Below, in pieces: positions 1 through 8,129 of a stretch of 64,000 nt of DNA. Source of the stretch: Caulobacter sp. S45 (GTDB lineage: Bacteria > Pseudomonadota > Alphaproteobacteria > Caulobacterales > Caulobacteraceae); assembly GCF_009765965.1 (NCBI RefSeq), contig NZ_LMUL01000001.1:55276-119275 (forward strand). The letters are read 5' to 3'. The first letter of the stretch is position 1. Every line of letters begins with the position of its first letter. Under the pieces are notes generated by a model. That model was not told the origin of the DNA. It did not search any database and worked only from the letters and a program-made list of their open reading frames with translations. The translations under genes and the position numbers were made by a program.

Positions 1-1102
1 GGATGGTCACCGCCACGATCACCGCGCTTCGCAAATTGCCCAGGAACAACCACTGGATCACGAAGATCAGGATCATGCCTTCCAGCATGTTGTGCAGCAC
101 GGTGTGGGTGGTCACCGCGATCAGATCCGAGCGGTCGTAGATCTTCTCGATGTGCACGCCGGGGGGCAACACGTCGGTGGTGTTGATCTTCTGGACCTCG
201 GCCTCCACCGCCTTGATCGTGGGCATGGACTTCTCGCCGCGGTGCATCAGCACGATGCCCTCGACCACGTCGTTGTCGGCGTCCTGGCCGGCGATGCCGA
301 GGCGGGGCAGGTGGCCGACCTCGACCTTGGCCACGTCGCCGATAGTCACCGGCGCGCCGTTGGGCGCGGCGATCAAGGTGTGGCGCACCTGGTCCATGGA
401 GTGGATCAGTCCCACGCCGCGCACGATGGCCGCCTGGGGTCCGATGTTCAGGGTCTGGCCGCCGACATTGACGTTGGCGTTGTTCAGCGCCGCGATAACC
501 TGGCTCAGCGACACGCCGTAGGCCAGCAGGCGCGAACGGTCGATATCGACCTCGTAGGCCTTGGTCTTGCCGCCCCAGCCGGTGACGTCGACCACGCCCG
601 GCACGGCCTTGAAGCGGCGTTGCAGCACCCAGTCCTGCAAGGTTTTCAGGTCGGTGACGGAATAGCCGGGCGGTCCGACGACGCGATAACGGTAGATCTC
701 CCCGATGGGGCTCTCGGGCGAGATCAGCGGTTGGGCGTTGTTGGGTAGCTGGCCTAGCTGGGTCAGCCGGTTGATCACCCGCTGCTCGGCCTCGTCATAG
801 GAGAAGTCGTAGGAGAACTGCACCTTCACGTCGGACAGGCCGAACAGCGAGATGGTGCGCACACTGGTGACATGCGGGATGCCGGCGAGCTGGATCTCGA
901 TCGGGATGGTGATGTAGCGCTCGATCTCCTCCGCCGACTGGCCGCTGTTCTGGGTGACGATCTCGACTAGGGGCGGGACCGGGTCGGGATAGGCCTCGAT
1001 GTTCAACTTCAGGAAGGCGGCGATGCCGGCGGCGAACAGCACGGCCATGAACACGAGCATCAGCCCGCTGTGGCGCAGCGCGAAGGTGACGACCCGGTTC
1101 AT
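1..1102 (-). CDS. RND efflux pump inner-membrane subunit, CusA/CzcA-like (partial)
   Basis: Only the first 367 or so residues are present; the gene runs off the left edge. It opens with MNRVVTFALRHSGLMLVFMA, a first membrane helix at about residues 12-33, then a long periplasmic stretch with the porter-domain signatures of the heavy-metal RND family (EAYPDPVPPLVEIVTQNSGQ, then IEIQLAGIPHVTSVRTISLF). The visible part ends near the second helix (ILIFVIQWLFLGNLRSA). Family members export metal ions or drugs across both membranes with an adaptor and an outer-membrane channel, driven by protons. The ATG lies 6 nt after the stop of the adaptor gene, so the two are one operon. The membrane charge-relay residues that separate metal from drug pumps lie outside the window, so the substrate is open. 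Confidence 0.93.
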   Translation of the reverse strand, partial: MNRVVTFALRHSGLMLVFMAVLFAAGIAAFLKLNIEAYPDPVPPLVEIVTQNSGQSAEEIERYITIPIEIQLAGIPHVTSVRTISLFGLSDVKVQFSYDFSYDEAEQRVINRLTQLGQLPNNAQPLISPESPIGEIYRYRVVGPPGYSVTDLKTLQDWVLQRRFKAVPGVVDVTGWGGKTKAYEVDIDRSRLLAYGVSLSQVIAALNNANVNVGGQTLNIGPQAAIVRGVGLIHSMDQVRHTLIAAPNGAPVTIGDVAKVEVGHLPRLGIAGQDADNDVVEGIVLMHRGEKSMPTIKAVEAEVQKINTTDVLPPGVHIEKIYDRSDLIAVTTHTVLHNMLEGMILIFVIQWLFLGNLRSAVIVAVTI

Positions 1103-1108
1103 CGGAGA

Positions 1109-2356
1109 TCAGTCGCCCTTGGCCGCGCGGTCGATGAAGATGGCGCCGGAACTGGCGACCCGGTCGCCGGCGTTCAGGCCCGCGAGTACCTCGACCTGAC
1201 CGTTCGCCGTGCGTCCGGCCTTGATTGGGCGCAACGCCAGGGTCCGATCCTGGCGCACCACCCAGACCCTGGCGGTGTCGCCCTCGAAGATCACCGCCGA
1301 CGCCGGCGCCCCCAGCGCTTGCTCGGACGGTCCCGCGCCCAGCGCGAAGTCCGCGAACATCTCGGGCTTCAGCAGGCCGCCGGGATTGGCCAGGGTGGCG
1401 CGGACCGGCAGCCGTCGGGTGGCCGGGTCCAGCGTCGCGCCCACGAAGTCGATGCGGGCATGGAAGCTGCGATCGGGCAGGCCCGCCACCCGCACCTCGA
1501 TCGGTTGGCCCACGTGGATGCGCGCGGCGTCCTCCTCGCGCACATTGGCCGTCAGCCAGACCTTGGACAGGTCGCTGACGGTGAAGATCGGCGTGGTCGC
1601 GCCGTTCGAGGTGGCGTTCAGATACTGGCCCGGGCCGACCTGGCGCTGGATCACCACGCCGGCGATCGGCGAGCGGAGGGCGGCAAGACCGTTGGAATTG
1701 ATCTCGCCCTGGCTCACGACGCCCACGTCCAGCACTTTCAGCCGGTCACGCACGACCGCCAGGGCCGCGATATCGCTCTTCACCGCGCCCTGGGCGGCGG
1801 CGAGGTCGCTTTCGGATTGCTGCACGTCGCGCTGGGCGGCGCCGCTGAGTTTGAACAGGGCCTGCTGGCGCGTCGCGTTGGCGGAGGCGACCTGGAGCTG
1901 GGCCTTCGCGGTCGTCAGCGCAGCTTCGGCGGCGGTCAGGTCGTTGCGCGCCTGCGCCACCTCGGAGGCCTGGGCGGTCAGCATCACCTGCCTCTTCGCC
2001 ACCCGGTCGCCCGCGCGGACGACCACCGAGATCACCCGACCGGAAAAGGGCGGGGTGATCTGCACGGTGGCGTCGTCGTCCACCGCGATCTTGCCGTCGG
2101 TGGAGACCTGGTCCGCGAAGCTCATCGCTCGGATCGGCGCAAAGGTCAGGGTGCGCCACTGCTCGGGGGTGGGCTTGAAGGTTCCCGGCGGGGGTTGCGG
2201 CGGCGCGACGTCCGGCTTGGCGGCGGCGGCGCGCAACGCCCAGGGGATCGTCACCAGCGCGAGGATCAGGACTGCTGCGAGTGCGATCAGCAAGCCGACC
2301 TGAGCCGGCGTCGACAACCGTCGCCGAGGCGGCGTCAACGAGGGCGTCTGGCTCAA
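1109..2356 (-). CDS. RND periplasmic adaptor (membrane fusion protein), CusB-like
   Basis: 415 residues. A membrane anchor at about 20-41 (GLLIALAAVLILALVTIPWA) is followed by a proline-rich linker, a barrel-sandwich hybrid half (ITPPFSGRVISVVVRAGDRV), an alpha-helical hairpin (about 130-220, many Ala/Gln heptads) and the second lipoyl half (LRSPIAGVVIQRQVGPGQYL). Adaptors of this family bridge the RND pump to a TolC-type channel. It starts at TTG; the start is supported by GGAG seven bases upstream. The pump gene follows after 6 nt. No outer-membrane channel gene is adjacent inside the window, so it may lie to the left or the pump may borrow one of the two TolC-like proteins encoded at 12.6 and 30.9 kb. 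Substrate unknown. Confidence 0.92.
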   Translation of the reverse strand: MSQTPSLTPPRRRLSTPAQVGLLIALAAVLILALVTIPWALRAAAAKPDVAPPQPPPGTFKPTPEQWRTLTFAPIRAMSFADQVSTDGKIAVDDDATVQITPPFSGRVISVVVRAGDRVAKRQVMLTAQASEVAQARNDLTAAEAALTTAKAQLQVASANATRQQALFKLSGAAQRDVQQSESDLAAAQGAVKSDIAALAVVRDRLKVLDVGVVSQGEINSNGLAALRSPIAGVVIQRQVGPGQYLNATSNGATTPIFTVSDLSKVWLTANVREEDAARIHVGQPIEVRVAGLPDRSFHARIDFVGATLDPATRRLPVRATLANPGGLLKPEMFADFALGAGPSEQALGAPASAVIFEGDTARVWVVRQDRTLALRPIKAGRTANGQVEVLAGLNAGDRVASSGAIFIDRAAKGD

Positions 2357-2503
2357 GGTCGCGCTCCAGCAGGAATGGCGCGCGACCGCTGCTGGATGAT
2401 TGCGGCAGCTATTTGTCCTGAGGCCAATCTAGCCAGCCATGCGCCGTTCGGCCGCTAAGCTAAGCTGTTAGGTCGCCTGCTGGGCAACGGATGCCTGTCG
2501 GAC

Positions 2504-3826
2504 TCACTCGCCGGCTGTAAGCTCTGCGCGGCGGTCGAAGCGATGGGGGGCGATCATGGCGTCCCCGGCGTCCGTACTGAAGCGGAGCTGGCCAGCCTGG
2601 ATGCGAACGCGCAGGCCACGATACCTCACCAGGTAGTGGAGTCCGACAATCGCCGCGGCGAAGCCCGAGGCGGCTCCGACGACCAGGGCCCAGCGTGGTC
2701 CAAACCTGTCGGCGATCCATCCGACCAGCGGTGCGCCAAGCGGCGTGCCGCCCAAGGCGATGGCGAGCAGGATCGCCATCACGCGTCCCCGCATCGCGGG
2801 CTCGGTGGCGAGTTGCACCGTGCTGATCGCGGTGGTGGTGAAGGTTTGCGCGGACACGCCGATGACGATCAGCGCCAGGCCGAACAGCCAGTAGTTGGGC
2901 ATGACCGCGGCCAGTGTGAAGCCGAAGCCGAATACGGCTGCGGCGGCGAACAGGAGCGCGATGTGCGGCTTGGCGCGTCTGGCCGACAACAGGGCGCCGG
3001 CGACCGAGCCGATGGCCATGATCGAGGTCAGGAGCCCATACTGGCTGGCGCCCGCATGGAAGGCGGTGACGGACATGGTCGAGATGAAGATCGGAAAATT
3101 GACCCCGAAGGTGCCGATCAGAAACAGCATGAACAGGATGGCCTTCAGGTCCGGTCGCTTCCAGACGTAGCGGAATCCTTCAACGGAGCTGCCTCGGGTT
3201 CGAACGGCCTTGTCCTTCCGATGAAGCTCGCCGCCGCGAAGCAGGCCCAACGAGCAGAGCACCGCGACGAAGGACACAGCGTTGATCAGGAACACCCACC
3301 CCGTGCCGACCGAGGCGATCAACAGGCCGGCGACGGCTGGACCGATCATCCTGGCCGCGTTGAACGATGTGGAGTTCAGCGCCACGGCGTTCGACAGGTT
3401 CGCCTCCCCAACCAGGTCGGAGACGAATGTCTGGCGCGCGGGCGCATCGAAGGCGGTGACGCAGCCCAGCAGGAACGCGAACACGTAGACGTGCCACAAC
3501 TGGACCAGGCCCGTGACGGTGAGCAGGCCCAGCCCAAGGGCCAGGGCCCCCATCGCCGCCTGCGTCGCGATCAGCAGCTTTCGCCGGTCGAGGTGATCCG
3601 CCGCGAAACCGGTCAGCGGCAGCAGCAGCAGCTGGGGTCCGAACTGGAGCGCCATGACCACGCCCATATCCGTTGCATTCTTATGGGTCAGCTGGGTGAG
3701 CACCAGCCAGTCCTGGGCGGTGCGCTGCATCCAGGTGCCCACATTGGATACGATGGCCCCGCCGGCCCAGACCCGGTAGTTGAAGCCGTGCAGCGAACGG
3801 AAGGCGCCGGCCGGACGATCGCTCAT
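2504..3826 (-). CDS. MFS transporter, EntS/MFS_3-type exporter
   Basis: 440 residues, twelve predicted membrane helices. Motif A-like loops (GFAADHLDRRKLL near residue 75, WIADRFGPRWALV in the second half) mark the major facilitator superfamily; the N-terminal YRVWAGGAIVSNVGTWMQRT segment with an NVGTWMQ motif is typical of the enterobactin-exporter-like MFS_3 group, which exports small molecules or drugs. Its ATG overlaps the stop of the upstream small membrane protein by 4 nt (ATGA), so it is translationally coupled and is the last gene of the MarR-headed operon. In that setting, export of a toxic compound sensed by MarR is the natural guess; no substrate can be read from the sequence. Confidence 0.88.
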   Translation of the reverse strand: MSDRPAGAFRSLHGFNYRVWAGGAIVSNVGTWMQRTAQDWLVLTQLTHKNATDMGVVMALQFGPQLLLLPLTGFAADHLDRRKLLIATQAAMGALALGLGLLTVTGLVQLWHVYVFAFLLGCVTAFDAPARQTFVSDLVGEANLSNAVALNSTSFNAARMIGPAVAGLLIASVGTGWVFLINAVSFVAVLCSLGLLRGGELHRKDKAVRTRGSSVEGFRYVWKRPDLKAILFMLFLIGTFGVNFPIFISTMSVTAFHAGASQYGLLTSIMAIGSVAGALLSARRAKPHIALLFAAAAVFGFGFTLAAVMPNYWLFGLALIVIGVSAQTFTTTAISTVQLATEPAMRGRVMAILLAIALGGTPLGAPLVGWIADRFGPRWALVVGAASGFAAAIVGLHYLVRYRGLRVRIQAGQLRFSTDAGDAMIAPHRFDRRAELTAGE

Positions 3827-4152
3827 GTCTCGCCAGGCGAATTGCCGCCGTTGAACCGGCCAAACATGCGCGCCGTCATGATCCCGATAAGTAGAGCGCC
3901 CAATCCGGAGGCGACGACATCTTCAGTGGATCGGAGCTCGAAGGTTCCGACCCGGCATATAAGACCATACCCGACCGCCAGGTTCAGAAAACCCCAAAGT
4001 ACATTTACCGTCGAGGAAGAAAGGCCCTGACCGGGCGGCTTCGCAAACGGGCTTTGGAAGGGCCGTCCCATCAAGCCGCTGACCAGGTGTGGAGTGGCGT
4101 TGACGAGAAAGGCCCCGCCGAAGAAGTAGGATATGTCGTGAAGCCAGTTCAT
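3823..4152 (-). CDS. small conserved membrane protein, function unknown
   Basis: 109 residues from the internal ATG, MNWLHDISYFFGGAFLVNAT; an upstream in-frame extension would run into the hydrolase gene and is unlikely. Three hydrophobic segments (about 8-25, 48-67, 82-97) suggest an inner-membrane protein. The block PHLVSGLMGRPFQSPFAKPP with following GLSSS looks like a conserved signature of small alphaproteobacterial membrane proteins, but I cannot put a family name on it. It sits between the isochorismatase-like gene (10 nt) and the MFS exporter (4-nt overlap), so it is made together with them. Confidence 0.7.
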   Translation of the reverse strand: MNWLHDISYFFGGAFLVNATPHLVSGLMGRPFQSPFAKPPGQGLSSSTVNVLWGFLNLAVGYGLICRVGTFELRSTEDVVASGLGALLIGIMTARMFGRFNGGNSPGET

Positions 4153-4162
4153 CGTCGGCGCC

Positions 4163-4726
4163 TCATGCTCGGCTGCTGTCGAGCAGATCGATGATCTCCC
4201 GAGTCGTGCCGGTTTCACCCAGTTTCGGGAAGATGCGGGTGACGCTGTTGGTGTGGGCGTCGAGGTTCATGTCGGTCATGGCGTCGACGGCGAGGGTGAC
4301 GTTGAAGCCGAGTTCGTAGGCCTGGCGAGCGGTCGACTCGACCCCGGCGCTGGACGAGACCCCGGCGATCACGACCTGGGTCACGCCCAACCTCTTCAGG
4401 TGTGCTTCCAAATCGGTGTTGGTGAATGCGCCCCAGGTCCGCTTGGTCACCACATGCTCCTGGGGCTGCTGGTTCAGCTCCGGGATGATGTCGGTCCAGC
4501 CGACCGGAAATTCGGCGGGGGGACGCGCTCGCTCCGTCCGACCCGGCGCGCCTCCGTCGACGTTGACGAGCACGACCGGCAAGCCTTGGCGCCGGAATGC
4601 GTCCGCCAGGGCGGCGGCCCGTTTCACGACTTCGTCGATGGGATGGACGGTCGGGTAGGCGACGATGCCCTTTTGCAGGTCGATGACGACCAGGGCGGTC
4701 TTCGGATCGAGGGTGGTCAAGGCCAC
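4163..4726 (-). CDS. isochorismatase-superfamily hydrolase lacking the catalytic cysteine
   Basis: 187 residues from a GTG start at 4726, chosen because an AAAGG ribosome-binding site precedes it and the family normally begins just before the first strand. The Rossmann-like fold is clear: the acidic residue Asp16 in ALVVIDLQ, Lys95 in HVVTKRTWGAF, and the cis-peptide/nucleophile loop GVSSSAGVESTARQA at 122-136. In amidase-type members the nucleophile is the Cys of a CVxxTA motif; here that position is Gly128. Members without Cys include true isochorismatases (PhzD type), which use Asp and Lys for vinyl-ether hydrolysis. Second gene of the marR operon, 28 nt after marR. It may act on an aromatic or vinyl-ether compound; this is inference. 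Confidence 0.85.
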   Translation of the reverse strand: MALTTLDPKTALVVIDLQKGIVAYPTVHPIDEVVKRAAALADAFRRQGLPVVLVNVDGGAPGRTERARPPAEFPVGWTDIIPELNQQPQEHVVTKRTWGAFTNTDLEAHLKRLGVTQVVIAGVSSSAGVESTARQAYELGFNVTLAVDAMTDMNLDAHTNSVTRIFPKLGETGTTREIIDLLDSSRA

Positions 4727-4754
4727 GGGTGAATGCCTTTCGGGTTTCGGGGGA

Positions 4755-5207
4755 TCACGTCTCGACGAGGCGTTTGAGCAGTTCGACGGCGGTCGCGAGG
4801 GTTTCCTGTTCACCCGGCGCCAGCTTGGTTTGGATGGCCCAGAACAGCCAGTCCTCCCGCGCCGTCCGGCTGGTCTTGATCATTTCCCGGCAAGGGGGGG
4901 TGAGGGACAGAAGGGTCTGGCGCCCATCGGCGGGGTCCGGCGCGCCGCTGATCAGCCCTGCCTGCTCCAGGACGGAGATGGTGGCGCCCATGGATTGCGG
5001 GCGCACGCCTTCGGCCCGCGCCAGGGTCGTCACCGTGGCCGATCCCTCGCGCTCCAGATGGACGAGCACCGCCTTCTGGGACCAGGTCAGGTCGCCGGGA
5101 TTCGTCTGGTCGCGGAGCCGGCGGCTCAATTTCCCGAGCTGGACACGAAGGTCCACAGCCAAGGCCAAGGCGCGCGCCGCATCGAGATCGCCCTGGGGAT
5201 CGTTCAT
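4755..5207 (-). CDS. MarR-family transcriptional regulator
   Basis: 150 residues. The winged helix is plain: LTWSQKAVLVHLEREGSATV as helix 2 and entry, TTLARAEGVRPQSMGATISV as recognition helix, and the wing APDPADGRQTLLSLT with the Asp-x-Arg typical of MarR. N- and C-terminal helices would form the dimer interface. It heads a minus-strand operon with the isochorismatase-like hydrolase, a small membrane protein and an MFS exporter, the usual layout for a regulator that releases its own operon on binding a phenolic or other toxic ligand. There is no Shine-Dalgarno sequence before the ATG; a candidate -10 element lies six bases upstream, so the message may be leaderless. Confidence 0.9.
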   Translation of the reverse strand: MNDPQGDLDAARALALAVDLRVQLGKLSRRLRDQTNPGDLTWSQKAVLVHLEREGSATVTTLARAEGVRPQSMGATISVLEQAGLISGAPDPADGRQTLLSLTPPCREMIKTSRTAREDWLFWAIQTKLAPGEQETLATAVELLKRLVET

Positions 5208-5213
5208 TGCCGC

Positions 5214-5221
5214 AGTCTAGC
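5214..5221 (-). promoter_or_regulatory. candidate -10 element of the marR operon
   Basis: Read on the minus strand this is GCTAGACT, close to the GCTANAWC -10 consensus known for Caulobacter housekeeping promoters. Six bases separate it from the marR ATG, so transcription would start at or next to the start codon. A weak -35 candidate, TTTGTA, lies 17 bases further upstream. The flanking sequence carries GAAGG and CCTTC arms that could form part of a MarR operator. Position-based inference only. Confidence 0.35.
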
Positions 5222-5313
5222 AGGTAGGAAGGAAAACTACAAAGCTAACCTTCATATCGTGGCGATAGAAACGAACGCGGCGCCCCGGCGCTAACTGCTG
5301 AACCTCGGATTGT

Positions 5314-6615
5314 TCAGATCGCGGCGAGGCCGAAAGCCTGGACCAGCAGCACGAAATTGAGCGCCAGCACGATGAAGGCGCCCAGGATCGCGACAGCGTT
5401 CGTCAACAAGCTGTTCGCAAATTCACCCATGATGTCCCGGCGCGATGTGAACAGGACCAGCGTCACCATCGGCACGGGCAGGATAAACGAGAGGACCACC
5501 TGGCTCAGGATCAACGCCCGGGTCCCGTCGAAGCCGATGGCCACCACCGCGAACGCCGGCAGCATGACCACGCCGCGCCGCACCCAGATCGGGACGCGGA
5601 CGCCCATGAAGCCCTGCATGATCATCTGACCCGCCATGGTGCCGACCACCGAACTGGAGACGCCGGAGGCGATCAACGCGCATAGGAAGACGCCAGCGGC
5701 TCCAGCGCCCAGGAGCGGCGTCAGGATACGATAGGCGGTTTCGAGTTCCGTCACCCCGCTGTGCCGGGCGTGAAAGGCCGAGGACGCCATCATCACCATC
5801 GACATGTTGATCATGCCCGCAAAGGCCAGGGCGACGACGACCTCCCGGTTCGAAAAGCGCAGAAGGGAGCGGCGCTCCCGTGCACTGCGTGCTGGGGCCC
5901 TGTTCTGGGTCAGGCCAGAATGGAGATACAGGGCGTGGGGCATGACTGTGGCCCCGACGATGCCGATGGCTATGGTCAGCGCCCCCGCCCCAGGCAGGGA
6001 CGGGACGATCGCGTGCAGCCCCGCATCCTTCCAGGCGATGGGGGAGATGGCCAGTTCGACCAGGAAGCAAAGTCCGATCGCCGCGACCAGCGCGCCGACG
6101 ATGAGTTCCATGACGCGATAGCCGCGCTTCTCGAACAGCAGCACGCCGTAGGTGACCGTCGCCGTCACCGTCATTCCGGCTAGCAGCGGAATCCTGAACA
6201 GCAGGGCGAGGCCGATGGCGCCGCCGACGAACTCGGCCAGATCGGTCGCCATGGCCGCGATCTCGCTGGCGGCCCAAAGGCCGTATACGGCCCACCGCGG
6301 AAACTGCGCGCGGCAGACCTCGGCGAGGTTGCGGCCCGTGACGATGCCGAGTTTCGCGGAAAGTCCCTGGAACAGCATGGCGATCAGGTTCGCCAGCACC
6401 ACCACCCAGAGCAGGGCGTAGCCGTAGTGGGCGCCCGCCTGGATGTTGGTCGCGAAGTTTCCCGGGTCCATGTAGGCGACCGACGCGACCACCGCCGGCC
6501 CGGCGAACAGCAGGCTGGAGCGCACGCCCCGTTTACGGCCGGCGAGGACATCTCGGATGGCCGCCGTCGTCCGATCGGTGACGGGAAGGGCGCTGAGATC
6601 GGCTATTTCGCTCAC
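5314..6615 (-). CDS. mntH: Nramp-family divalent metal ion transporter
   Basis: 433 residues, GTG start backed by GGAGGG directly upstream. The two unwound metal-binding helices are recognisable: AYMDPGNFATN at about 48-57 in TM1 and GATVMPHALYLHSGL at about 221-235 in TM6. The Asp, Asn and Met ligands of the family are present; the Asn that usually follows the TM6 MPH is Ala (MPHA). About eleven helices are predicted. Nramp proteins co-import Mn(II), Fe(II) or similar ions with protons. The gene follows the AAHS transporter by only 21 nt, so it is the last gene of the Rieske/amidohydrolase operon; it could supply iron or manganese for those metalloenzymes, which is inference. Confidence 0.9.
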   Translation of the reverse strand: MSEIADLSALPVTDRTTAAIRDVLAGRKRGVRSSLLFAGPAVVASVAYMDPGNFATNIQAGAHYGYALLWVVVLANLIAMLFQGLSAKLGIVTGRNLAEVCRAQFPRWAVYGLWAASEIAAMATDLAEFVGGAIGLALLFRIPLLAGMTVTATVTYGVLLFEKRGYRVMELIVGALVAAIGLCFLVELAISPIAWKDAGLHAIVPSLPGAGALTIAIGIVGATVMPHALYLHSGLTQNRAPARSARERRSLLRFSNREVVVALAFAGMINMSMVMMASSAFHARHSGVTELETAYRILTPLLGAGAAGVFLCALIASGVSSSVVGTMAGQMIMQGFMGVRVPIWVRRGVVMLPAFAVVAIGFDGTRALILSQVVLSFILPVPMVTLVLFTSRRDIMGEFANSLLTNAVAILGAFIVLALNFVLLVQAFGLAAI

Positions 6616-6636
6616 AGCCCTCCGCCGCCTTCCGCG

Positions 6637-8031
6637 TCAGATCGTGGATTCGGCCACGGTGCGACCCGACGATGAGGCCGCGCCGCGTTCACCGCTCGCG
6701 AACGCGTGGGCCCCGCGGGCGCTCAGCCATCCCATCAGGCCGAAGAGCGCTGCCGATGAAGCGATTACGAGGCTGAACACGCCCAGGATGTCATAGAGAG
6801 GCCAGCGCCGCCTGAGGAGTTCGCCGAGCAGGAGTGGGCCGAAGATGGACCCGCCCTTGCCCACCCCCATCGCCCAGCCAAGGCCCGTGGAGCGCATGAA
6901 GGTCGGATAGAAGCCGCCCGCGTGGGCGTTGGCGCCGTGCTGACCGCCAGCCACGCAGAACCCGGCGACGAAGATCGTCGCGGTCAGGGGGAGGAACTTC
7001 ACGCCCACAAGGCCGATCGAAACCGTGCTCACCGCCGCGACGAAAAGCACGAGCACCAGGACGCGGTAGGGATTGGCGCTGTCGATGAAGCGTCCGACGC
7101 CCACGGCTCCGCAGATGCCGCCGATACTGAAGACGGAGACTATGGCGGCGGCGTTGGCGATGCTCAGCCCCATGCCGTGGACCAGGGTCGGTAGCCACGG
7201 GATGAGGGTGTAGAGCGCCGCATTGTTGCAGAGGAAGGCCAGCCACATGACCACGGTCAGCGGGCCACGCCCTTCGGTGAACAGATGCTTCACCGGAAGC
7301 CCTGTCCGATGCATTTCCGATATGGAAAACACCGTGGAGGCGTCGAGGACCAGGTCGGGCGCCATGCGCCGGACGATCTTCTCGGCGGCGCGCCTTGATC
7401 GCTTGCGGATGATCAGAAACCGCAGGGACTCGGGCAGGAACCCTACCAGTACAAGCACGAGCGCGAGGGGCGCCAAGCCGCCGATATAGAAGACCGCTCT
7501 CCAGCCGAAGTGCGGCAAGACCTGCGAGGCGATCAGGCCGGCCAGCGTGGCCCCGACCGAAACCCCGGCGCCCACCGTGGTCATCATGGTGATGCGATGG
7601 GAGCGCGGCCCGTACTCGCCGGACAGGGCGATCGCGTTGGGCAGGGCGCCGCCGACGCCGAACCCCGTCAGGAAGCGCAGCAGGACCAGAGTGTCGATGG
7701 AGTTGGCGAAGATGGTGAGAAAGGAAAACAGCCCGAACAGCACCGTCGAAATGATCAGTATGGTCTTGCGGCCCCAACGATCCGCCGCCGTTCCCATCGC
7801 CAAGGCGCCGATGAGCAGGCCCGCGAAGCCGGCGCTGAAGACGGAACCGAAGGCGGCACGGCCCACGTGCCATGTGCGCGCCATGCCGCTGATGACGAAG
7901 CCGACGATCTGGGCGTCGTACCCATCCAGCAGCGCCGCCGAAAAGCAAAGGATCAGGACAGTCCACTGGAAGGGGCCGAATCTTTGTTTCTCGATCAGTC
8001 CTTGCACGTCAATGTCTGCTATCGCCGACAC
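6637..8031 (-). CDS. MFS transporter, aromatic acid:H+ symporter (AAHS) family
   Basis: 464 residues, GTG start preceded closely by GGAGG. The first helix carries LLDGYDAQIVGFVISGMA, matching the DGxD motif that defines the AAHS family (4-hydroxybenzoate, protocatechuate, gentisate and related importers). Motif A appears as GTAADRWGRKTILI near residue 80. Twelve helices. The location directly downstream of an amidohydrolase and Rieske ferredoxin, and upstream of an Nramp gene, suggests uptake of the aromatic acid handled by that operon. A 98-bp gap with an AT-rich stretch separates it from the amidohydrolase, so it may also have its own promoter. The actual substrate cannot be read from sequence. 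Confidence 0.9.
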   Translation of the reverse strand: MSAIADIDVQGLIEKQRFGPFQWTVLILCFSAALLDGYDAQIVGFVISGMARTWHVGRAAFGSVFSAGFAGLLIGALAMGTAADRWGRKTILIISTVLFGLFSFLTIFANSIDTLVLLRFLTGFGVGGALPNAIALSGEYGPRSHRITMMTTVGAGVSVGATLAGLIASQVLPHFGWRAVFYIGGLAPLALVLVLVGFLPESLRFLIIRKRSRRAAEKIVRRMAPDLVLDASTVFSISEMHRTGLPVKHLFTEGRGPLTVVMWLAFLCNNAALYTLIPWLPTLVHGMGLSIANAAAIVSVFSIGGICGAVGVGRFIDSANPYRVLVLVLFVAAVSTVSIGLVGVKFLPLTATIFVAGFCVAGGQHGANAHAGGFYPTFMRSTGLGWAMGVGKGGSIFGPLLLGELLRRRWPLYDILGVFSLVIASSAALFGLMGWLSARGAHAFASGERGAASSSGRTVAESTI

Positions 8032-8129
8032 CTTTCCTCCCGCTGTGTTATTATTTCTATTTTATCGCAACGCTCTGCAAGGCTTCCCGTTCTGACCCGT
8101 GACGCCAGCCGCCGACAACGGGCGGGCGG

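Noticed and set aside
1070-2458. Long plus-strand open frames opposite the RND adaptor and many other genes.
   Set aside because: Their translations are rich in Arg/Gly/His/Gln without domain motifs, the usual antisense shadows in GC-rich DNA, while the opposite strand encodes clear families.
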